Shown: piece after piece, positions 41,464 through 50,524 of the stretch | How positions within the stretch are numbered: position 1 is the stretch's first letter | How the letters are laid out: each line of letters begins with the position of its first letter | Source of the DNA: Paramicrobacterium sp051513965 | GTDB taxonomy: Bacteria > Actinomycetota > Actinomycetes > Actinomycetales > Microbacteriaceae | Assembly (NCBI RefSeq): GCF_051513965.1 | Contig: NZ_CP195847.1 | Coordinates: 3,106,541-3,170,540, forward strand | DNA: 64,000 bases | Direction of reading: 5' to 3' | Position numbers and translations under genes: made by a program | Notes under the pieces: generated by a model | Told to the model about the DNA's origin: nothing | Seen by the model: the letters and a program-made list of their open reading frames with translations, nothing else | The model's database searches: none

Positions 41464-42126
41464 ATGGAGAGCATGAAAACTCCACGGCCTGTCGCGATGG
41501 AGCAATGGGCGCGCCGTGAGCACTTCGAGTATTACCGGAATGCGGTTGCGTGCACGTATTCCGTCACTGTCGAACTCGATGTCACCGACTTCGCTCAAGC
41601 TATGAAGCGGTCGCGCCGCAAGACGTACATCGCACAGGTGTGGGCGCTTGCAACGGTCGTGAACCGGCATGAAGAGTTCAGGCTGACGCTCACCGATGCC
41701 GGGTCACCTGCGGTGTGGGATGTCGTAGACCCGATGTTCACAGTGTTCAATCCCGAGCGCGAGACTTTCGCCAGCGTCTGGGCGCCCTACGAGACCGACT
41801 TCACCTCATTTCACGAGGGAGCTGCGCCGCTGCTCGCCGAACACCGCACGGCCACGAGCATGTTTCCGCAAGGGGAAGGGCCGGCGAACGTCTTCGATGT
41901 GTCCAGTTTGCCGTGGGCCTCGTTCACCGGGTTCAACCTCAATGTGCGGGACGCATGGGAGCATTTGGCGCCGATCTTCACTCTCGGCAAGTACGTGATC
42001 CGAGAGAACCGAACGATGCTGCCTCTCGCTATCCAGATCCATCACGCGGCCGCCGACGGATTCCACACGTCGCGACTCATCACCGAACTTCAAACGCTGT
42101 TGGATGACGCGGACTGGCTCGGCTGA
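41464..42126 (+). CDS. cat: Chloramphenicol acetyltransferase, type A
   Basis: 220 residues, the usual size of CatA trimers. It acetylates chloramphenicol with acetyl-CoA. Family segments: EQWARREHFEYYRNAVACTYSVTVELDVT, then ETFASVWAPYETDFTSF, SLPWASFTGFNLNV and LPLAIQIHHAAADGFHTSRLI, where HHxxxDG is the catalytic motif (the first or second His is the general base). The first in-frame Met near the conserved start is at 41464; 41473 is also possible, and upstream frame is unsupported. It may have arrived with the IS-rich region. Confidence 0.9.
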   Translation: MESMKTPRPVAMEQWARREHFEYYRNAVACTYSVTVELDVTDFAQAMKRSRRKTYIAQVWALATVVNRHEEFRLTLTDAGSPAVWDVVDPMFTVFNPERETFASVWAPYETDFTSFHEGAAPLLAEHRTATSMFPQGEGPANVFDVSSLPWASFTGFNLNVRDAWEHLAPIFTLGKYVIRENRTMLPLAIQIHHAAADGFHTSRLITELQTLLDDADWLG

Positions 42127-42305
42127 CGGCGTCGAGAGTTTCGGCGGACGCGCGATTGGAAGGAACTCCCGGGCGTTGCTACGGTAAACCCCGGGTTCGG
42201 GGGTGCCCGGCGACCTCCGGTTAGGCAATACCAGACGAGTGGCACGCTTCACACGGACGCCCTGCGCCCTTTCGAAAAGCCGTCCGAAGTACACACAAGG
42301 AATGT

Positions 42306-42980
42306 ATGTCTCACGGTTATCGCGCGTCTGCACTTGGAGCGCTCGCCGCACTCCTCATGGTCCCGCTGCTGGCAGGATGCAGCGCGGCAGACGCGGAATC
42401 ACAGGATGGTAATGCCTCCGACTCCTCAGCCACAGAAGAGAAGAGCGTCGGTGATGAGTCGATTGAGAGCATCGATCTCGCTGAGTGGCGTGATCGAGCC
42501 CGAGCAGCGGCTGTCGACGAGGACCCTGTGATCGCAGAGTGTGCTGATCTCTACCCCGACTCGATCACCGAGAAGGCGGCTGAGTTTGTCGGTCCCGACG
42601 TCTTTCTGACCGATATGAGTGGGCTCATCAGTGCCCCATCGCTCAGCTGCGAGTTCACAGCTGAGTTCCAAGACTACGGCCACGGTTGGATCGAGCTCTA
42701 CATTGAGACCGAAAGTGCGGAGTGCGACGACATGACGCCAGGAGTCGACGGCATCGTCGCTGACGATCCGATTGAGCAGACAGTGGCAAGCGCAGTCACC
42801 GCGAGCGGTTGCAGCGCTGACGGTATCTACCACGCGGTGGAAGTTATGGCGTGGAAAGAGGAGCCTCGCTTCGACTACGCCAAGGACGGTGCGTTCGTAT
42901 CCGAGGTCGTTGCGCTCATGATCGAAGAGCAGGACAGCTTCCTTGAGCAGGCACTCGAGCTCTACAAGCACCTCGAATAG
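42306..42980 (+). CDS. Predicted lipoprotein of unknown function
   Basis: 224 residues. The N-terminus MSHGYRASALGALAALLMVPLLAGC is a lipoprotein signal with lipobox LAGC; AAGGA lies before the ATG. The mature chain is strongly acidic and Ser-rich (EEKSVGDESIESIDL), then folds with cysteines in IAECADLYPDSI, APSLSCEFTAEF, ESAECDDMTPG and TASGCSADG. No domain is recognised. It converges on another lipoprotein gene with a shared hairpin terminator between them. Confidence 0.75.
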   Translation: MSHGYRASALGALAALLMVPLLAGCSAADAESQDGNASDSSATEEKSVGDESIESIDLAEWRDRARAAAVDEDPVIAECADLYPDSITEKAAEFVGPDVFLTDMSGLISAPSLSCEFTAEFQDYGHGWIELYIETESAECDDMTPGVDGIVADDPIEQTVASAVTASGCSADGIYHAVEVMAWKEEPRFDYAKDGAFVSEVVALMIEEQDSFLEQALELYKHLE

Positions 42981-42991
42981 GTGCTCAAAGC

Positions 42992-43029
42992 AGGTCCGGC
43001 ACCTCGTAGTAGCAGGGTGCCGGACCTGT
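42992..43029. terminator. Bidirectional terminator hairpin between two lipoprotein genes
   Basis: Perfect 13-bp arms CAGGTCCGGCACC (42992-43004) and GGTGCCGGACCTG (43017-43029) with a 12-nt loop, 12 bp after the plus-strand lipoprotein stop and 26 bp from the minus-strand one. Confidence 0.8.
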
Positions 43030-43054
43030 GTCGTCTCCGGTTCAGGTGGCAGGG

Positions 43055-43588
43055 TTACATACGTATGGCGTCGAAGCCCGCGGTCGCGACGCAGCGTCTG
43101 GTCAGTTTGATCGTGCCGTCACGAACCTCTCCGTCGACGATCACACCCTCGACGAGATAGCCCTGCTTGATGTCGACCGTGTCAGAGACTCGCTCGGTGT
43201 GGGAATAGCGGAACCGGCCGTCTTCGGACAGCTCAATCTCATCGATCATGACATCGACCGCGATCACCTCGATTCCACCGACCGCACTCGGATTCGTGCA
43301 CACTGCGAGAGGAGCAGCTGAGAAGTCGACGATCGTGTCACCCTCCACTGTGAACGTCACCGTCCCTGTGTTGCTCTCCTCTCCGGGGTCGGCGAACTCT
43401 CCTTCGTATTTCCCATCGAACTTCGGCTCGTCGTCTTCGGTGAGCTCTTCCTCCGGCGCGCTGTCCGTCGAATCATCGAAGACCTGCTCATCGTCCACCT
43501 CTGCCGTGGATGTCGGCACGAGGCTGCAGCCTGACAGGGTGATAGTGGCCGCACAGGCGAGAGCGGCGGCGATCATGCGTGGGCGCAT
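43055..43588 (-). CDS. Predicted lipoprotein of unknown function
   Basis: 177 residues starting MRPRMIAAALACAATITLSGC, a lipoprotein signal with lipobox LSGC. A very acidic linker follows (DDEQVFDDSTDSAPEEELTEDDEPKF). The rest is beta-rich: GTVTFTVEGDTIVDFSA, AVCTNPSAVGGIEVIAVDV, YLVEGVIVDGEVRDGTIKLTRRC. No family is recognised. Anchored on the outer face of the membrane. Confidence 0.75.
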   Translation of the reverse strand: MRPRMIAAALACAATITLSGCSLVPTSTAEVDDEQVFDDSTDSAPEEELTEDDEPKFDGKYEGEFADPGEESNTGTVTFTVEGDTIVDFSAAPLAVCTNPSAVGGIEVIAVDVMIDEIELSEDGRFRYSHTERVSDTVDIKQGYLVEGVIVDGEVRDGTIKLTRRCVATAGFDAIRM

Positions 43589-43654
43589 CGGGTCCTCGTT
43601 CTTCGTCGCGAAGCATCAGTATGCCCGAATCACGGCCCAAAGGGTGGACTGGCC

Positions 43655-44113
43655 TCACTCCGCGACGATGAGCGCCTGAGGCGCCGCCTGCTTCATGCGG
43701 GTCGTGAGCCATGAGACTTGAACCACCGTCTGGCTCTCGCACTCGTTCACGATGTCGATGAGCTCGTCGTCGCGCAGCCCCAGGGCCGCCTGCTTCACCA
43801 TCATCCATGTGACCTTGACGAAGTTCGCGAGCAGGTAGAGGTCCTGCAGGTCCCGGATGAGCCCGAGCGCGCCGTTCCGCGTCTCAGACATCGCATCGGC
43901 GTGGAGCTCGTCGGGTTCGTCGTCGCCCTGCTCACCGTAGCGGTCGACGACCGGCTTCAGCGCTTCCTCGTGCTCGTCGCATTGGCTCGCGAGCACCCGG
44001 CACAGATAGTGAATGTCGGGTTCAGCGCTGTGCCCATCGCTCACCTGCCGGAATGACCGGGCTAGGGCGCTCTCCGCACGCTCCAGCAGCCCGAGATAGA
44101 TCGACAGCTTCAT
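43655..44113 (-). CDS. Helical protein coupled to a molybdopterin oxidoreductase
   Basis: 152 residues starting MKLSIYLGLLERAESALARSFRQVSDGHSAEPDIHYLCRVLASQCDEHEEALKPVVDRYGEQ. It is nearly all alpha-helical, with several His/Glu/Asp (HYLC, QCDEHEE) that look like a ferritin-like or four-helix bundle. The ATG overlaps the stop of the molybdopterin oxidoreductase, so it is translated with it and may be an assembly factor or small subunit. Function unknown; I recognise no family. Confidence 0.7.
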   Translation of the reverse strand: MKLSIYLGLLERAESALARSFRQVSDGHSAEPDIHYLCRVLASQCDEHEEALKPVVDRYGEQGDDEPDELHADAMSETRNGALGLIRDLQDLYLLANFVKVTWMMVKQAALGLRDDELIDIVNECESQTVVQVSWLTTRMKQAAPQALIVAE

Positions 44114-46638
44114 CGGTTCTCCTCCGCATTCTCGGCGCCATCGCGCTCGACAGTCGAGCGTGCCTCGGCATCCTGGCCGCCCACCGACGCCGGAATGGCA
44201 TCATTCGTGTCGTCAGCTCGGCCGCTCGGCGACTCCGTCACGGGGCGCGAGGCGGTCGTCGTCGGCGCTGGAGCGGGACCGTCACCCGAAGCGATCTTCT
44301 CGACGCGGACCGCGGCGACTTTGAAGACCGGCTGCTTCGACACCGGATCCCAATCGGTGAGGGTCAGCTCATTCGCCGCACGAGTGTGACGGCCTGCGAC
44401 GTCACTCGCTTCATCGAAGTAGCCGTAGTGGAACGGTGCGAAGATCGTTCCCTCTCGAACCGCGCTCACGCGCGCGGGCGCGATGATCTCGCCGCGGCGC
44501 GACTGCACGCGCACGTGATCGCCCTCGGAGACTCCGAGCTTCTCGGCATCCATTGGTGAGATCTCAACCCACATCTTCGGTGCCGCACGGTTCAGCTGCC
44601 GCGATCTCGCCGTCTTCGTCCTGGTGTGGAAGTGGTACGCCGTGCGACCGGTCGTGAAGCGGTAGGGGTACCCATCACCCGGGTCCTCGTGCGGCGGCGC
44701 GTAGTCCGAGGGCTTGAGCAGCGCCCGACCGTGCGTTTCGAGGGCGCGGAACGCCTGCTCACCGACGGTCGCTCCCGTGAGCAGGTCGTGCCCGAAGCTC
44801 TCGCAGTACTCCGACTCGGTCGGAAAGACGCCGTCGTGATACAGACGCTCGCGGCCATCGGGGTTCTCATCATTGCAGGGCCATTGGATGCCGCTGCCGC
44901 CACGCAGCCGCTCATAGGTGATGCCCGTGTAATCGCAGGGCCGGCCGCGCGAGACCTCCTGCCAAGCGCGGTAGGCATCCTCCGGTCCCGACCAGTCGAT
45001 GAGCGGCTCGCCGTCGTTGTCCGTGAACCTCATGCGACGCGCGTAATCGATGAAGATGTCGAGGTCGCTGCGCGCCTCACCCGGTGGATCGACGGCCTTG
45101 TCGGAGAGGTGCACGGTGCGATTCACGTTCGTGAACGTGCCGGTCTTCTCACCCCAGCCCGCGGCCGGCAGAACGACGTCCGCCAGCGCAGCCGTCTCGG
45201 TCAAATAGAGGTCCTGCACCACCAGGAACACGCTCTCCTGCCCCAGAATCGAGCGGATGCGGCTGAGCTCGGGCATTGACACCGCGGGGTTCGTCGCCGA
45301 GATCCACAGAAACTCGATGCTGCCCTGCTCCACGTAACGGAAGATCTGCATTGCGTGCGTCGGGGGCGCCCAGTGCGGAATGACGCCCGGGTCGACCTTC
45401 CAGATCTCCGCGAGCTCACGCACATGATCTTCGTTCTCCCAATTGCGGAAGCCGGGAAGATCACCATCCGCCCCGCACTCCCGGTTGTTCTGAGCGGTTG
45501 GCTGTCCATTCATCTGAAGGATGCCGGCGCCAGGCCGACCGAGCATGCCACGCAACAGGTGCATGTTGTTCACCTGACAGGAGGCCGCGGTTGCTTGAGA
45601 CGACTGGTAGAAGCCCTGCAGAACCGTCGAGAGCACACGCTCTGACTCCCCGAAGATGCGGACTGCGCGACGAACATCATCCGCGTCGACCCCACAGACT
45701 CGTGCGACCTCTTCAGGCGTCCAGGGCTCCACGGTGTCACGTAGCTCGTCGAAGCCGATTGTATGGTCTGCGACGTATCGCTCGTCGACCCAACCGTTGT
45801 GCAGAAGTTCCCTGATCAGCCCGTTCATGAGCGCCTGATTCGTGCCGGGATGCACCGCGAGATGAACGTCGGCGTGGCGTGCGACCTCGGTGTCGCGGGG
45901 GTCCACGCACACGATCGTGGGGCGATCAGGGCCGGCGATGCGGTCGAGCACGCGCGCCCACAGAACCGTCTGCGTCTCAGCCATGTTGTGCCCGTACAGG
46001 AACATGGCATCGCAGCTGTCGATGTCGGCGTACGTTCCTGGTTGGCCGTCCGACCCGAAGCTCTCCTTCATCGCCGCCGCGGCGGTCGCCGTGCACAGGC
46101 GCGTGTTGCCGTCCATGTGCGGTGTTCCGATTCCGGCCTTGCCGACCACGGCAAGTGCGTAGTACTCCTCGATGAACATCTGCCCGCTCGTGTAGAAGCC
46201 GTGGCTGAGCGTTCCCTTCTCTTCGAGAAGCATCCTGCTGCGCTCGACGATGGCGTTCATCGCGGTGTCCCAGTCGGTTTCGACGAGTTCGTCGTTCACC
46301 CGGATGAGGGGCGAGGTCAGTCGGTCCGGACTCGTCATTCCGGGGATGCTCCCAAAGAGACCTTTCGGGCCGAGACGCCCACGGTTGACGAGGTCGACCG
46401 ACCGGCCACGGATGCCGACCATCGTGCCGTCCTTCACGGCGATGTCGCACGCACACCCGTTGCTGCACAGCACACACGCCGATTGAACCCAGCGATCGAC
46501 GTCGGCCTCGTCCACTCCGTCGGCGAGTTTCTGGTCGACGCGAACCGGCCATGCTCCACCGCGTTCGAATGGTGTCCGCTCACCCCAGATATTCGCGATT
46601 CTGTCGGTCACGAAAAGCGCCTGCCCTTCAATGCGCAC
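44110..46638 (-). CDS. Molybdopterin oxidoreductase (assimilatory nitrate reductase/FDH-like)
   Basis: 842 residues, bis-MGD family. The N-terminal iron-sulfur domain has CVLCSNGCACDIAVKDG (Cys-x2-Cys-x3-Cys-x-Cys). The usual fourth cysteine before a CPKG motif is replaced: the text reads NRGRLGPKGLFG. The pterin domain has SGQMFIEEYYALAVVGKAGIGTPHMDGNTRLCTATAAAA, where the Cys in NTRLC is the likely Mo ligand as in Nas/Nap enzymes. NGQPTAQNNRECGADGDLPGFRN and VVLPAAGWGEKTGTFTNVNRTVH follow. No Tat signal. The C-terminal 70 residues are a disordered Ala/Thr-rich tail. It overlaps the small helical gene. The substrate is unknown. Confidence 0.85.
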   Translation of the reverse strand: MRIEGQALFVTDRIANIWGERTPFERGGAWPVRVDQKLADGVDEADVDRWVQSACVLCSNGCACDIAVKDGTMVGIRGRSVDLVNRGRLGPKGLFGSIPGMTSPDRLTSPLIRVNDELVETDWDTAMNAIVERSRMLLEEKGTLSHGFYTSGQMFIEEYYALAVVGKAGIGTPHMDGNTRLCTATAAAAMKESFGSDGQPGTYADIDSCDAMFLYGHNMAETQTVLWARVLDRIAGPDRPTIVCVDPRDTEVARHADVHLAVHPGTNQALMNGLIRELLHNGWVDERYVADHTIGFDELRDTVEPWTPEEVARVCGVDADDVRRAVRIFGESERVLSTVLQGFYQSSQATAASCQVNNMHLLRGMLGRPGAGILQMNGQPTAQNNRECGADGDLPGFRNWENEDHVRELAEIWKVDPGVIPHWAPPTHAMQIFRYVEQGSIEFLWISATNPAVSMPELSRIRSILGQESVFLVVQDLYLTETAALADVVLPAAGWGEKTGTFTNVNRTVHLSDKAVDPPGEARSDLDIFIDYARRMRFTDNDGEPLIDWSGPEDAYRAWQEVSRGRPCDYTGITYERLRGGSGIQWPCNDENPDGRERLYHDGVFPTESEYCESFGHDLLTGATVGEQAFRALETHGRALLKPSDYAPPHEDPGDGYPYRFTTGRTAYHFHTRTKTARSRQLNRAAPKMWVEISPMDAEKLGVSEGDHVRVQSRRGEIIAPARVSAVREGTIFAPFHYGYFDEASDVAGRHTRAANELTLTDWDPVSKQPVFKVAAVRVEKIASGDGPAPAPTTTASRPVTESPSGRADDTNDAIPASVGGQDAEARSTVERDGAENAEENR

Positions 46639-46769
46639 GTGGGCGAGACACTACGCCTGATGTCGATCCGCAGGCAACGGGGTTGCCGGCTGAGAAGAAA
46701 GGGCGTATCTGCTGCTTTCAGCGAGAGGAGAGCCGGCGGTGCACGAGCGGTGTTCCGTGGAAAGCAGCT

Positions 46770-46801
46770 GGGGCCCGCCGCCGTCATCGGCAACGGGCCC
46801 C
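46770..46801 (-). terminator. Terminator hairpin after the aquaporin gene
   Basis: GGGGCCCG (46770-46777) and CGGGCCCC (46794-46801) form perfect 8-bp arms with a 16-nt loop, 10 bp beyond the aquaporin stop. Confidence 0.7.
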
Positions 46802-46811
46802 ATCGCTGTCG

Positions 46812-47468
46812 CTACGCGTCGACCGTCTCTTTCGCCGACGCGAGGTCGTGCGCGTTCAGCAGGCGGAACGCGAGCGCTGCGAGAGCGCCGCCGACCAGCG
46901 GGGCGAACACGTAGAGCCAGAGCATCGACCAGTCGAACTGGCCGCTGATCGCGAGGCCGAGCCCGACCGCGGGATTGAATCCGCCGCCCGAGATGCTCCC
47001 GACGGTGGCGGCTCCGACGAAGACGGTCGTGCCGATCGCGAGCCCGTAGAACGAGTTACCCGGGTGGTCCTTCGACGTCGCGGTGTTCAGCACCACGTAC
47101 ACGAGGATGAACGAGAACACCGCTTCGACGAGGAACGAAGGGCCTACCTCGATCTTCGTCGGGGCGTCGGGGCGCTGGAACAGAGCCATGCTGAGCAGCG
47201 CGCCGAGGGCACCGCCCACGAACTGTGCCACGATGTACGCGACGAAGTCACCGAGGCTCAGTGCGCCTCGAAGCAATGCTCCGAGCGAGACCGCCGGGTT
47301 GAGATGCCCTCCCGAGAGGTGACCGGTGGCGTACACCAGGACCATGAGCGCGAAGCCGATCACCAGCGGAGTGAAGTCGCCCGCATTGTTTACAGCGGCG
47401 ATGATCGCGAAGACGAAGAGGAACGTTCCCAGTGCCTCCGCCAATGCGTTTCTCGCTGTACCTTTCAT
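46812..47468 (-). CDS. Aquaporin/MIP family channel
   Basis: 218 residues, six helices plus two half-helices. The two NPA motifs are in GGHLNPAVSLGALL and GGGFNPAVGLGLAI. The narrow selectivity positions look aquaporin-like rather than glycerol-specific, but this is not decisive. AGGAGATAGAT precedes the ATG. It lies alone with a terminator hairpin downstream. Confidence 0.92.
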   Translation of the reverse strand: MKGTARNALAEALGTFLFVFAIIAAVNNAGDFTPLVIGFALMVLVYATGHLSGGHLNPAVSLGALLRGALSLGDFVAYIVAQFVGGALGALLSMALFQRPDAPTKIEVGPSFLVEAVFSFILVYVVLNTATSKDHPGNSFYGLAIGTTVFVGAATVGSISGGGFNPAVGLGLAISGQFDWSMLWLYVFAPLVGGALAALAFRLLNAHDLASAKETVDA

Positions 47469-47668
47469 ATCTATCTCCTGTTCAGGGAACCTCCTCGGGG
47501 ATCCGAAGAAGCTGTCGTGCGGCCGGACGAAACGGGCGTGGAATCGCGGCCATCAAGGATTTTAATAGGAAGAAGGCGTCTCAGCGGTGCCGGCACGGGA
47601 ATTCTGCTCCCCAGAGATGCGAGAGACACGTCGGGAAGAACACGGACGCGACGGGTGTTGAGGCAGTC

Positions 47669-48814
47669 ATGTCGTTTACTGAACGTCGCGCATCGGTCGT
47701 CGTTATCGGCGCGGGACAGGCGGGTCTGTCCGCAGCGTTTCATCTGCAGCGCCTCGGCTTCACGAGTGCGCTCGAGGCTCCCGAGGCATCCCGAACCTTC
47801 GTCGTGCTCGATGCGAACTCGGCGCCGGGCGGCGCATGGCAGCATCGCTGGGAGTCCCTCACGATGGCCACCGTCAACGGAATCTTCGACCTGCCGGGCA
47901 TGGAGAAGCCGCCGATCGACGAGTCGGAGCCGAGCCGAGACGCGGTGCCGCGGTACTTCGCTGACTACGAGCGTCGGTTCGCGCTGCCGATTCTGCGGCC
48001 CGTCCGTGTGACAGCGGTGAGGGCGATGGATGCCGCATCAGACGGTGATCTTCACGTCGAGATGGACGACGGAACCTGGGTCGCCCGCGCGGTGGTGGGC
48101 GCCACCGGCACGTGGGAGAACCCGGTGCGCCCGCGGTACTCGGGCGCGGAGTCGTTTCTCGGACGCCAGCTGCACACGAGTGACTATGTCTCCCTCGACG
48201 AGTTCGCCGGTCAGCGCGTCGCGATCGTCGGCGGCGGAATCTCGGCGATCCAGCACCTGGAGGAGGTCTCGCGCGTCGCGACGACACTCTGGTACGCACG
48301 ACGCGAGCCGCAGTGGCTCGACGGCCCGTTCGAGGCAGAGACGAACGGCCGCGCGGTGATCGCTGCGGTGACCGCTGACGTCGAGGCGGGGCGACCGTCG
48401 CGCAGCATCTCGTCGTACACGGGCATCCCCTGGACCTCATACGCGCTCGCCGCGAAGGCACGCGGAGTGCTGCGGCGCCGACCGATGTTCACCGCGATCG
48501 AACCGCACGGCGTGCGCGAAGCCGACGGATCGCTCACGACGGTCGACGTCATTCTCTGGGCGACCGGCTTCCGCCCGGCCGTCGCGCACTTCGACCCGCT
48601 GGGCCTCCGCAACGAGCTCGGCGGCATCACGATGCGCGGCACGCGCGTCGCCGACGAGCCGCGCGTGCATCTCATCGGCTTCGGTCCGTCGCAGTCGACG
48701 ATCGGCGCCAACCGGGCTGGGCGTCAGGCCGCGACTCAGATCGCTCGCATGCTCGACGCCGAGCGGCATCCTGACATCGAAACCGGTCGCGCGCAGACTC
48801 GTGCCAGCGCTTGA
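47669..48814 (+). CDS. FAD-dependent NAD(P)-binding monooxygenase-like oxidoreductase
   Basis: 381 residues from MSFTERRASVVVIGAGQAGLSAAFHLQRLGF, the FAD Rossmann motif; a longer upstream frame is antisense or non-coding. Then WQHRWESLTMATVNGIFDLPG and a second nucleotide motif VAIVGGGISAIQHLEEVSR. VDVILWATGFRPAVAHFDP is the ATG motif of flavin monooxygenases (TrkA/CzcO-like). It probably oxidises amines, sulfides or similar. It is followed 38 bp later by the siderophore-interacting protein. Confidence 0.87.
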   Translation: MSFTERRASVVVIGAGQAGLSAAFHLQRLGFTSALEAPEASRTFVVLDANSAPGGAWQHRWESLTMATVNGIFDLPGMEKPPIDESEPSRDAVPRYFADYERRFALPILRPVRVTAVRAMDAASDGDLHVEMDDGTWVARAVVGATGTWENPVRPRYSGAESFLGRQLHTSDYVSLDEFAGQRVAIVGGGISAIQHLEEVSRVATTLWYARREPQWLDGPFEAETNGRAVIAAVTADVEAGRPSRSISSYTGIPWTSYALAAKARGVLRRRPMFTAIEPHGVREADGSLTTVDVILWATGFRPAVAHFDPLGLRNELGGITMRGTRVADEPRVHLIGFGPSQSTIGANRAGRQAATQIARMLDAERHPDIETGRAQTRASA

Positions 48815-48852
48815 CTCCCCAAAACGCCTCCGAACTGAACCACAATGGGGGC

Positions 48853-49737
48853 GTGACCATTCAGGGACGTGACGTGAATCAATCAGGCGGTCGGGATGCT
48901 CGGCCGCGACGCGGCGGGCAGCAGCGTGTCTGGACGGTGAAGCGTACGGAGCGGCTGACTCCGCACCTCGTCCGAGTGCACCTCGGAGGCGAGGACTTCG
49001 AGCCGTTCATCGCAGACGCGGACCCGGAGCGGCTCGCGAAGACCGACAAGTACGTGAAGATGCTCTTCGCGAAGCCCGAGCTGGGGCTGACGCCACCGTA
49101 CGACCTCGAGGAGCTTCGCCAGACGTTGCCGCTCGAGGATCTGCCCGTGCGACGCACCTACACCGTGCGCTCGATCGACCACGATGCGCGAACCGTGGCG
49201 ATCGACTTCGTCGTGCACGGAGCCGAGGGAGTGGCTGGGCCGTGGGCCGCCACGGCGAAGCCGGGTGACCGGGTGTCGTTCTCGGGGCCGGGTGGGCTGT
49301 TCGAACCGAGTCAGGATGCTTCGGTGCCGCGGCTCCTCCTCGGAGACGAGTCCTCCGTGCCGGCGATCTCCGCGGCCCTCGAAGCGATGCCCGTTGGAAC
49401 GACCGGGCTCGCCCTCATCGAGGTGGATGCCGCGTCCGACGAGCTCGACCTTGCGCGGCCTGAGGGCGTGGAGGTGCGCTGGCTGCACCGGGAGGGTGCG
49501 GTCCACGGAACCGTTCTCGTCGATGCGGTGCGCGCGCTGCCGACGCCCGACCCGCTGCCGGAGGTCTTCGCGCACGGAGAACGCGGCGCGGTGAAGCAGC
49601 TGCGGAGGATCCTCCACAACGAGTGGGGCATCGAACGAGGTGCGCTGTCGCTGTCCGCCTACTGGGCGCTCGGCCGCGCCGAAGACGGCTTCCAAGCGGA
49701 GAAGCGTGAAGCGGTAGGCAAGATCTTCGACGAGTAG
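48853..49737 (+). CDS. Siderophore-interacting protein (ferric-siderophore reductase, SIP)
   Basis: 294 residues from a GTG; a TTG at 48811 is open but overlaps the previous gene. The FAD-binding segment is LEDLPVRRTYTVRSIDHDARTVAIDFVVHGAEGVAGPWAATAKPGD (RxYTxR and GVAGPWA motifs). VSFSGPGGLFEPS, then LLLGDESSVPAISAALEAMP, is the NAD(P)H-binding part of the SIP family. The C-terminal region has GERGAVKQLRRILHNEWGIERGALSLSAYWALGRAEDGF, also typical. Releases iron from siderophores inside the cell. Confidence 0.9.
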   Translation: MTIQGRDVNQSGGRDARPRRGGQQRVWTVKRTERLTPHLVRVHLGGEDFEPFIADADPERLAKTDKYVKMLFAKPELGLTPPYDLEELRQTLPLEDLPVRRTYTVRSIDHDARTVAIDFVVHGAEGVAGPWAATAKPGDRVSFSGPGGLFEPSQDASVPRLLLGDESSVPAISAALEAMPVGTTGLALIEVDAASDELDLARPEGVEVRWLHREGAVHGTVLVDAVRALPTPDPLPEVFAHGERGAVKQLRRILHNEWGIERGALSLSAYWALGRAEDGFQAEKREAVGKIFDE

Positions 49738-49746
49738 TCGAGCGGC

Positions 49747-49777
49747 GCATACCAGGCGGGTCTCGCTCGCCTGATGC
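49747..49777. terminator. Weak hairpin between converging SIP and LysE genes
   Basis: GCATacCAGGCG and CGCCTGATGC arms around a 9-nt loop lie between the two stop codons. Likely a shared bidirectional terminator. Confidence 0.5.
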
Positions 49778-49813
49778 GACATCGTTTCGGGCCGCGCATC
49801 GACGAGGGGACGG

Positions 49814-50455
49814 TCAGCGCGCCTCGAGCGCGAAGCGTGCGCCGAAGGCGATGAGGATGCCGCCCGCCACGCGATCGATGATGCGCAGAGCGCGAGCGTG
49901 CGCAAGCCAACGTTTGGCGAACTGCGCTCCCGTGATGATGATCGTGAACCATGCCATGCTCAGCAGGCAGTGCACGCCCGCAAGACCGATCCCCATGAGC
50001 AGATGCGATGCACCCTCGGGGATGAACTGTGGAATCGTCGCGATGTAGAAGACGCCGACCTTCGGGTTCAGCAGGTTCGTCCACGCGCCGGTCACGAAGG
50101 CACGCCACACGGGTACCGCGGTCACGGGCGTGGGTATGCTGTCCGTCTGCGGCGCACCACGACGACGGAAGCTCGAGACGATCATCGACCCGCCGAGCCA
50201 AATCATGTAAGCCGCACCGGCCACTGTCACAACGCGGTAGGCGATGTCGGATGCCGCGAGCAGCGCCGCAGCTCCGACTGCTGCGGCCGCGCCCCAGGCC
50301 AGGGCTCCCGCGCAGACTCCGAGTGCCGATGCCACCGCGTGCCGCGCTCCACGCACGAGCGAGAAACGCAACACGAGCGTCGTGTCGAGCCCCGGAATGA
50401 TCGTGAGAAGAACCGCGACCGACACGAATCCCAGAAGAGCCTGCGCCACCGTCAC
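49814..50455 (-). CDS. LysE-family amino acid/threonine exporter
   Basis: 213 residues with about six helices. The start reads VAVLLTIIPGLDTTLVLRFSLVRGARHAVASALGVCAGALAW, the conserved PGPDxxLV-type region and GxxxGx of the LysE/RhtB family. The end MIWLGGSMIVSSFRRRG and FVTGAWTNLLNPKVGVFYIATIPQFIPE is the second conserved block (NLLNPK). Exports basic or neutral amino acids. Confidence 0.88.
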   Translation of the reverse strand: MTVAQALLGFVSVAVLLTIIPGLDTTLVLRFSLVRGARHAVASALGVCAGALAWGAAAAVGAAALLAASDIAYRVVTVAGAAYMIWLGGSMIVSSFRRRGAPQTDSIPTPVTAVPVWRAFVTGAWTNLLNPKVGVFYIATIPQFIPEGASHLLMGIGLAGVHCLLSMAWFTIIITGAQFAKRWLAHARALRIIDRVAGGILIAFGARFALEAR

Positions 50456-50524
50456 GACGCCTACTCTAAGGCGTTCTTGCCCCGGTGCGGGGGCGCAGGC
50501 TCAGCTGTTCTTCTGGCGAAGGCG

